Below, piece by piece: positions 1 through 4,849 of a stretch of DNA of 6,458 nt (positions are counted from its first letter, which is position 1; each line of letters begins with the position of its first letter). The position numbers were made by a program, and so were the translations under genes. The notes under the pieces are model-generated. The model saw only the letters and a list, made by a program, of their open reading frames with translations, ran no database searches and was not told the DNA's origin. Source of the DNA: UBA2108 sp963925495 (GTDB lineage Bacteria; Bacteroidota; Bacteroidia; Flavobacteriales_G; Salibacteraceae); assembly GCA_963925495.1 (NCBI GenBank), contig CAWUST010000018.1:1-6458 (forward strand). Direction: 5' to 3'.

Positions 1-1188
1 AACGCTTGGAAAAAATGGAAAGGACAAAACAAAGGACTTTATTTAAACAATGCCATTGAACATAAACAGGGTATCGAAAAACGATTTATGGTGCGTGCTG
101 AAGAAACAACTGGTGAATATGGCTTGAAATACAAAAGTTTATTGGCAGAATACAAAAGAGTTTACAAGGAAATTGAACCTTTTGATATGGGAAGATCTAT
201 GTTTGTAGAGTTATATTACAATGGACCAGAAGTAGTTCGTTTCGCTTTAGCATTTGAGCAGTTAAATCCAGCTAGTATGGCAGAAGGAGCAGATCTTGAA
301 AAGATCAAAGAAAAAATAAGGAAATCTGCAATAGGATTTTTTAAAAACTACGATAGGCCTACGGATAAAAAATTAATGTCTGCTATGTTGGAAGGCTATT
401 TTCAAAGAATTGATCCAAGTTTAAGGCAAGGTATTTATGAGACAATTGACACTAAGTATAAACTGAATTATGTAGATTATTCTGAAAGTGTTTTTGGTAA
501 AACGAATTTTTCAACTTTGGAAGATGTGAATACATTTTTGGATAAATACAAAGGGGAAAAAAGTTTTAAAAAGATTCAACAGGATCCTGCTTTTATCTTA
601 GCTAACAGTTTGCTTAACGGATTTAGACAGAAAGTTCAACCAGAGCACAAAAGATTGAACGATGAACTGGCCATTTTAAATAGAACGTACATGGAAGGCT
701 TGATGGTGTTGTTGCCAAATGAACAAAAATACTATCCAGATGCTAACTCTACTATGCGAGTGAGTTATGGTAAAGTAGATGGCTACGATGCTTCCGATGG
801 GGTTACATACAGCCCGTTTACTACCACAGAAGGAATTTTAGAAAAGAAAGATACTACCAAAGAATTTACAGTACCTGCCAAGCTGGTTGCACTCATAGAA
901 ACTAAGGACTATGGTCAGTACGTGGATAAAGATGGTAGAATGCATGTTTGTTTTATAGCAAGTAATCATACAACTGGAGGAAACTCTGGCAGTCCGACTT
1001 TAAATGGAAAAGGAGAACTGATTGGATTGAATTTCGACCGAACTTGGGAAAGTACCATGAGTGATATTATGTTTGACCCAAATATTTGCCGAAACATTAT
1101 GGTTGATATCCGTTATGTGCTTTTTATCATAGATAAATATGCTGGAGCGGAGCACTTAGTAAAAGAAATGAAGTTGGTTAAGAATTAA
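1..1188 (+). CDS. S46 family dipeptidyl-peptidase (DPP7/DPP11 type), C-terminal part, 5' end outside window
   Basis: The frame is open from base 1 and reads NAWKKWKGQNKGLYLNNAIE before the first ATG at 88, so that ATG is internal and the gene begins left of the window. About 395 residues are present, roughly the last 55% of a protein of usually 700-730 residues. They cover most of the helical substrate-capping domain and then the second half of the chymotrypsin-like fold. The nucleophile motif TTGGNSGSP has its Ser at 985-987; the His and Asp of the triad would lie upstream and cannot be checked. The ending NICRNIMVDIRYVLFIIDKY is typical of S46. These enzymes cut dipeptides from peptide N-termini in the periplasm of Bacteroidota and feed amino-acid catabolism. 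Arg at 1039-1041, 18 residues after the Ser, matches the position that is Arg in DPP11 (Asp/Glu-specific) and Gly in DPP7. A DPP11-like specificity is therefore inferred; the family assignment is firm. Confidence 0.95.
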   Translation, partial: NAWKKWKGQNKGLYLNNAIEHKQGIEKRFMVRAEETTGEYGLKYKSLLAEYKRVYKEIEPFDMGRSMFVELYYNGPEVVRFALAFEQLNPASMAEGADLEKIKEKIRKSAIGFFKNYDRPTDKKLMSAMLEGYFQRIDPSLRQGIYETIDTKYKLNYVDYSESVFGKTNFSTLEDVNTFLDKYKGEKSFKKIQQDPAFILANSLLNGFRQKVQPEHKRLNDELAILNRTYMEGLMVLLPNEQKYYPDANSTMRVSYGKVDGYDASDGVTYSPFTTTEGILEKKDTTKEFTVPAKLVALIETKDYGQYVDKDGRMHVCFIASNHTTGGNSGSPTLNGKGELIGLNFDRTWESTMSDIMFDPNICRNIMVDIRYVLFIIDKYAGAEHLVKEMKLVKN

Positions 1189-1198
1189 CCGATTCATA

Positions 1199-1228
1199 GA
1201 AATTGTCGTGTTCGCAATTTTAGTTTTT
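1199..1228 (+). terminator. Weak candidate intrinsic terminator after the S46 peptidase gene
   Basis: Ten bases after the peptidase stop codon, AAATTG (1200-1205) and CAATTT (1215-1220) can pair across a 9-base loop. A G-T pair may extend the stem at 1199/1221, and a T-rich tail ends in TTTTT (1224-1228). The stem has only one G-C pair, so it is weak by the usual energy criteria. The position is right for ending the upstream transcript, but the call is tentative; the stronger inverted repeat at 1255-1291 could do this job instead. Confidence 0.3.
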
Positions 1229-1254
1229 GGCGGATTATTTGAAGTTAGTTGAAC

Positions 1255-1291
1255 AAAACATGTTTGATAAACCGTTTGGTTTTCATGTTTT
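1255..1291. repeat. Nested inverted repeat in the 1189-1312 intergenic region
   Basis: AAAACATG (1255-1262) is the exact reverse complement of CATGTTTT (1284-1291). Between these arms, AAACC (1269-1273) and GGTTT (1278-1282) form a second exact stem around the loop GTTT. The whole can fold as a hairpin with a one-sided bulge (1263-1268 against 1283). An A-tract on the left and a T-tract on the right resemble a bidirectional terminator. The outer arms also straddle the proposed -33 element of the next gene, which is how an operator for a dimeric repressor could be placed. The pairing is seen directly; either function is inference. Confidence 0.45.
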
Positions 1292-1305
1292 ATCTATTAG
1301 TTTTG
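1275..1305 (+). promoter_or_regulatory. Candidate Bacteroidota-type promoter (TTTG-N19-TAGTTTTG)
   Basis: TTTG at 1275-1278 and TAGTTTTG at 1298-1305 are 19 bases apart. This fits the known Bacteroidota primary-sigma pattern (TTG near -33, TAnnTTTG near -7) exactly. Transcription would begin at about 1309-1313, directly at the ATG of the downstream lipoprotein gene, giving a leaderless or nearly leaderless mRNA. That fits the lack of any Shine-Dalgarno sequence there. Because the motif is short and the region AT-rich, a chance match remains possible. Confidence 0.45.
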
Positions 1306-1312
1306 GTTTCCA

Positions 1313-1987
1313 ATGTTTTCTCTGAGACATCCAATTTACCGATTAGTTTATTTCACATTTCTAACTATATCTTTTTCATCCTGTACATCATCTTGCGAAT
1401 GCAAGCAGGAAACGCTTCCTTGTTCAGTGTTGCAACAGGAAAACTTGGAGATAATCAATTCGTTTGAAAATGATACAATTCTTTTTGTGGGATCTAGTGG
1501 CTTAAAAGTGTCATTAATCTACTCTAAACTAGACAGTAGCATTTATAATAAATCTTATTGTCGTACTGGAGAGTTGGGAGGTTGTAGTTGTGGTGATTGT
1601 AGTTCGAGTTACAATTTGAATTTACTACTTATTGATTCTACCAAAACTAAAAAAGGGAGTATTTATTTAAACTTCAAACAAAACTTTGTTATTGTTGGGG
1701 GAACTCATAGTATGAGTGATGTATCATCAAACTTGAGGATTAACATTGGTGTTGTTTATGGGGCGATTAAACTTCCTTTGGTTGAAAGTTCATTAGAAAA
1801 CAGCCACGATTATATCGAAGAAATCAGCTTACATGGAAAAAAGTTTAATAAGGCCTTTAGGTTATTTTCTATTAGAAATATAAATGGTGAGATGAAAGAA
1901 AAGCCTGGTTCAATCTATTACACTAGATCTGAAGGAATTGTTGGGTTTATAGATCCAAGTAATAATGAACTTTTCTTGGTAGAGTAA
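1313..1987 (+). CDS. Cys-rich predicted lipoprotein of unknown function
   Basis: I do not recognise a family. The 224-residue product begins with basic residues (R5, R10), then a hydrophobic stretch (about 11-22) ending in FSSC, a plausible lipobox with Cys24 as the lipidated residue. It is therefore probably exported and membrane-anchored. Further Cys lie at 28, 30 and 37, and a tight group at 83, 91, 93 and 96 (YCRTGELGGCSCGDCSSSYN), which could form disulfides or bind a metal. The rest looks beta-rich with no catalytic motif I can name. The tail YYTRSEGIVGFIDPSNNELF resembles the ends of many small Bacteroidota lipoproteins. An in-frame TAG at 1298-1300 leaves ATG 1313 as the only good start. 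It appears to be a single-gene unit, with its own promoter upstream and a convergent gene two bases beyond its stop. Confidence 0.75.
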   Translation: MFSLRHPIYRLVYFTFLTISFSSCTSSCECKQETLPCSVLQQENLEIINSFENDTILFVGSSGLKVSLIYSKLDSSIYNKSYCRTGELGGCSCGDCSSSYNLNLLLIDSTKTKKGSIYLNFKQNFVIVGGTHSMSDVSSNLRINIGVVYGAIKLPLVESSLENSHDYIEEISLHGKKFNKAFRLFSIRNINGEMKEKPGSIYYTRSEGIVGFIDPSNNELFLVE

Positions 1988-1989
1988 TC

Positions 1990-2430
1990 CTACCGCCCCA
2001 CCAAATCCTCTTTCTTAATCACAGCAACTGTGAGTCTTGCTTTGCAAACTAACTTTTCTCTATCCGTGGTAATTTCAATGTCCCAAACGTGGTTCTTTCT
2101 ACCCAAATGAATAGGAGTAGCTTTTCCATAAACGAATCCGGAGCGAATAGGACGGAGGTGGTTTGCATTAATATCTAAACCCACAGAAACGTATTTCTCG
2201 CTATCAATTACAAAGTGGCTTCCAATGCTACCAAGAGATTCTGCAAGTACTACAGATGCACCGCCATGCAAAATTCCATAAGGTTGAACTGTACGTTTAT
2301 CTACTGGCATTTTACCACGAATAAAATTATCACCAACTTCAATAATTTCAATTCCTAAAGCATCGTGAATGGTGTTTTTAGCCATTTCTTGAGATGCTTC
2401 TTTATTCGGGTTACCGTGCCAAATGCTCAT
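1990..2430 (-). CDS. menI: Hotdog-fold acyl-CoA thioesterase, YdiI/MenI-like (PaaI family)
   Basis: This 146-residue protein is the usual length for a single hotdog domain and closely resembles E. coli YdiI (MenI), the 1,4-dihydroxy-2-naphthoyl-CoA hydrolase of menaquinone synthesis. Visible matches are MPVDKRTVQPYGILHGGASV (41-60) followed by VLAES, then GLDINANHLRP (84-94) and the IHLGRKNHVWDIEI segment (107-120). The proposed catalytic Glu is E64, with Q49 and H55 in the expected active-site positions. The INANH segment favours YdiI over its paralogue EntH (YbdB). Menaquinone is the normal Bacteroidota quinone, so a MenI role is plausible, but no other men gene lies nearby and these enzymes accept several acyl-CoAs; the symbol is therefore provisional. 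Its ATG overlaps the stop codon of the upstream lipoprotein gene, and it is the last gene of the minus-strand set. Confidence 0.9.
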   Translation of the reverse strand: MSIWHGNPNKEASQEMAKNTIHDALGIEIIEVGDNFIRGKMPVDKRTVQPYGILHGGASVVLAESLGSIGSHFVIDSEKYVSVGLDINANHLRPIRSGFVYGKATPIHLGRKNHVWDIEITTDREKLVCKARLTVAVIKKEDLVGR

Positions 2431-2432
2431 TA
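2428..2432 (-). promoter_or_regulatory. TAATG stop/start overlap (translational coupling)
   Basis: On the minus strand the TAA of the DUF6438-type lipoprotein gene and the ATG of the thioesterase gene share one A. Just upstream the sequence is purine-rich (AAAAGAAAAGT) but has no true Shine-Dalgarno. Such overlaps usually let a terminating ribosome restart on the next gene, so the two proteins are probably made together. Confidence 0.6.
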
Positions 2433-2903
2433 CTTTTCTTTTTTAACCCAAACTCGTTTGAAGTACAGGTCAAAAATTAAAGATTCGATATCTTTTAATT
2501 TTTCTGGACCATTTAAAATATTGGTTACAGATTTTGGTTCCTTTTTCATGTAAAGAGTAGTGATTGTGCTGGGCAAGTCTGCAACACCTTCTCCATACAA
2601 CTTTTCCATGTCCCAAAATTTATTTTGATCGGCTAGGGTCACCACTTTCGCCATCATTTCTTGATCGCAATCTTGACAATCGAAAGTGCCTATAAACGAA
2701 TAATTTGCTTTGCCCACAAGTTCTGCTTTACCATTCATATAAACACTTAGTTTATATTCAGGACAAGTTCCAAAACAAGATGTTCGTTCAAATGAAAAAA
2801 CAAGCTTGTCTATTTCCTTTTTATTAGAAGAATTCTTTGGTGTTTTTTCCGAAGAACTACAACTAAATACCAATACAGAAAGAAACAACAGAACTAATCT
2901 CAT
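2430..2903 (-). CDS. DUF6438-type small lipoprotein
   Basis: The 157-residue product has a short signal sequence (MRLVLLFLSVLVFSC) with lipobox VFSC and lipidation predicted at Cys15, followed by a Ser/Lys-rich linker (16-31). From residue 33 it matches the pattern I associate with DUF6438: FERTSCFGTCPEYKLSVYMN, then a GKAEL strand, a helix around 80-99 and the LPSTITTLYM strand (110-119). The function of this domain is unknown. Cys43 and Cys47 belong to the family motif; a second pair, Cys76 and Cys79 (FDCQDCD), is an addition I do not recall as standard, and the two pairs may form disulfides or a metal site. The gene starts 5 bases after the yidC stop and overlaps the thioesterase gene by one base, so it is cotranscribed with both. 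Domain assignment is from memory of the motif. Confidence 0.8.
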   Translation of the reverse strand: MRLVLLFLSVLVFSCSSSEKTPKNSSNKKEIDKLVFSFERTSCFGTCPEYKLSVYMNGKAELVGKANYSFIGTFDCQDCDQEMMAKVVTLADQNKFWDMEKLYGEGVADLPSTITTLYMKKEPKSVTNILNGPEKLKDIESLIFDLYFKRVWVKKEK

Positions 2904-2908
2904 TCCAT

Positions 2909-4834
2909 TTATTTTTTAGGTAAATCCAATCCTTTTTGTTTAGCCATACCTTCTAAACGTTGCTGAAATTTACTTTTCTTTTTGGCAGGTTTTAATTTGT
3001 TTGCTTGAACTTTAGCAAGAATTTCATCATCGTTCACCAAATATTTTCTAAAAAACCAGTTTTGTCCAATAGAGGTAAGGTTAGCACACAAATAATAATA
3101 ACTCAATCCAGCTGGATAGGAATTAAAGAAAAACAACATCATAACTGGCATGAAGTACAACATTATTTTCATTTGCTGTGCTTGCATTTCTCCACCGCCA
3201 CCCATGGTACCGCTTGCCATGTTACTTTTAGTATAAAAGAACATAGAAATTGCCATGAGTAAAGTGAATAAACTAATATGAGCGCCATAAAATGGAATTG
3301 TGAATGGCAACTCATAAATAGAATCGTAAGCAGCTAAATCGGTAGCCCATAAAAAGGATTCGCCACGCAACTCAATCGATGTTGGGAAAAACATAAACAT
3401 GGCATACAGAATTGGCATTTGCAGAAGCATAGGAATACATCCTGCCATTGGATTTACACCCGCCTTTTTGTATAGAGCCATGGTCTCTTGTTGTTTTTTC
3501 ATGGCGTCGGCGTTTTTGTTCTTTTTGTTTAGTTCTTCAATTTCTGGTTTTAAAACTCTCATTTTAGCTCCAGACAAGTAACTTTTATAAGTTAAAGGAG
3601 ATAATATTAGTTTTATTAATAAGGTAAGTAACAGAATAATAATACCATAAGAAATGTTGAGCATACTTAGCCCAAAAAATATTGGAATAATAAACCATTG
3701 TGCCACCCAGCCTAAAATACCAGGTCCTAGATCTAAAATTCCATCCAAATCCAAGTCAGAAAGAATGTAATATTGATTTGGTAAAAGCAATATTTGAAAA
3801 GAAGATGATTTTGTGTTTTGGTCAATTGGCAGTTTCACATTTACAATCATGTCTTTGATGTAACCGCTTCCAGTTTCAGGCATTTGAATGGTTTCTAAAT
3901 AGCCAGCATTTTTAATAAATGGCTGCTCCCCTTTCATAACCACAGAAAAAAACTGTTGTTTAAAAGCAATCCATTCCAAGTTGTTGTCTACTTCGCCGTC
4001 TAAGTCTGCTCTTTGTGAACTAGTTTCGGTTAGGTAATCTCTTTTTGAGTCTATTTCTTTGTAGAAGATAGAGGTACGACGGTTTTCGGTATCAAATCCT
4101 TTTTCATGTGCAGGAGTTTTCATTCGCCAGTTCAAGGTCATCTTACTAGCGTTATCCATTATTATGTCATCAATTCCAACATAATTTATTTGGAAATCTA
4201 TTCCATACGAGTCGGCTTTTAAACCATAAACATATTCAATGTATTGGTCAGGGCTACCAGCATACAATCGCATTTTTATTTCACTATTATCGGTTCCACT
4301 AACTTTTTCATTAGTACCATTCGGTTGAAAATAGAAATCAGAAGTATTTAATACTCTGTTTTGACTTTTAAAAGTTAATGAAAAATTACTAGAATCTTCA
4401 TCGAAGAGATAAAGAGCACTTCCATCAAATTTGGTGTACTCCAAAAGTTCAGCAGAAACAGGTCGTCCACCTTGAGTTGAAATTTTAAATTTTACTTTCT
4501 CATTTTCTAGAGTAAGGTATTGTATAGTTCCAGTTGCAGATTGAGAAAATCTTCCAAATTGTTCGCTTGATTCTAAATTTCTTAACGAATCGCTTATTCT
4601 ACGAACCGAATCGGAAATGATTACCGGAGATTCGGTTTTGCCAATTACAAGTTCAGCCGAATCTTTTTTTAATTCTGCGGTAGCGATTGCTTCCACTTTT
4701 TTCAAACTATCCTGAGTGGTTTCGTAAGCTTTTACTTCCGCTTCATTTGGAGCCATCATATAGGTGTATCCAATCAAAATTACGCCAATAAGAACAAATC
4801 CTATCAGGCTATTTTTATCCATTTGTTTAGCCAT
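2909..4834 (-). CDS. yidC: Membrane protein insertase YidC
   Basis: YidC inserts and folds inner-membrane proteins, alone or with the Sec translocon. The 641 residues show the long Gram-negative architecture. TM1 lies at about 8-27 (NSLIGFVLIGVILIGYTYMM), followed by a charged Ser/Lys-rich linker (30-95) and a large periplasmic P1 domain (about 100-365). The conserved core starts near 372, with TM2 around 394-414 ending LIKLILSPLTYKS. A cytoplasmic helical hairpin (415-458) contains AKMRVLKPEIEELNKK, and the remaining TMs lie at about 462-485, 515-535 and 556-592. The C-terminal tail (604-641) is Lys-rich, suited to ribosome contact. The groove Arg of E. coli YidC (R366) aligns with Lys408 here, keeping the positive charge. 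ATG 4834 is preceded by GAAAG seven bases upstream; Met5 (ATG at 4820-4822) is an alternative start. The gene follows pyrG by 15 bases. Confidence 0.97.
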   Translation of the reverse strand: MAKQMDKNSLIGFVLIGVILIGYTYMMAPNEAEVKAYETTQDSLKKVEAIATAELKKDSAELVIGKTESPVIISDSVRRISDSLRNLESSEQFGRFSQSATGTIQYLTLENEKVKFKISTQGGRPVSAELLEYTKFDGSALYLFDEDSSNFSLTFKSQNRVLNTSDFYFQPNGTNEKVSGTDNSEIKMRLYAGSPDQYIEYVYGLKADSYGIDFQINYVGIDDIIMDNASKMTLNWRMKTPAHEKGFDTENRRTSIFYKEIDSKRDYLTETSSQRADLDGEVDNNLEWIAFKQQFFSVVMKGEQPFIKNAGYLETIQMPETGSGYIKDMIVNVKLPIDQNTKSSSFQILLLPNQYYILSDLDLDGILDLGPGILGWVAQWFIIPIFFGLSMLNISYGIIILLLTLLIKLILSPLTYKSYLSGAKMRVLKPEIEELNKKNKNADAMKKQQETMALYKKAGVNPMAGCIPMLLQMPILYAMFMFFPTSIELRGESFLWATDLAAYDSIYELPFTIPFYGAHISLFTLLMAISMFFYTKSNMASGTMGGGGEMQAQQMKIMLYFMPVMMLFFFNSYPAGLSYYYLCANLTSIGQNWFFRKYLVNDDEILAKVQANKLKPAKKKSKFQQRLEGMAKQKGLDLPKK

Positions 4835-4849
4835 AAACTATCTTTCGTA

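Noticed and set aside
88..1188. ATG at 88 as the start of the peptidase gene
   Set aside because: The same frame is open to base 1 and reads sequence typical of the S46 helical domain, so the gene is truncated by the window edge and 88 is internal.
1196..1252. Short hydrophobic reading (EIVVFAILVFGGLFEVS) after the peptidase gene
   Set aside because: It resembles a membrane segment but has no ATG start and is only about 18 codons long; the same bases form the weak hairpin, so a small gene cannot be supported.
1249..1467. 72-residue plus-strand reading frame with a TTG start
   Set aside because: It overlaps the start of the lipoprotein gene in another frame, crosses the inverted repeat and candidate promoter, and shows no recognisable domain.
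1978..1994. GGTAG/CTACC palindrome as a bidirectional terminator
   Set aside because: The stem is only 5 base pairs and neither strand has a T-run after it, so it does not meet the intrinsic terminator pattern.
3005..3262. Plus-strand reading frames opposite yidC, pyrG and the DUF6438-type gene (also 2365-2553, 3399-3581, 4901-5137, 5223-5447)
   Set aside because: Each lies antisense to a well-supported conserved gene, has no recognisable domain and is best explained as a shadow of that gene.
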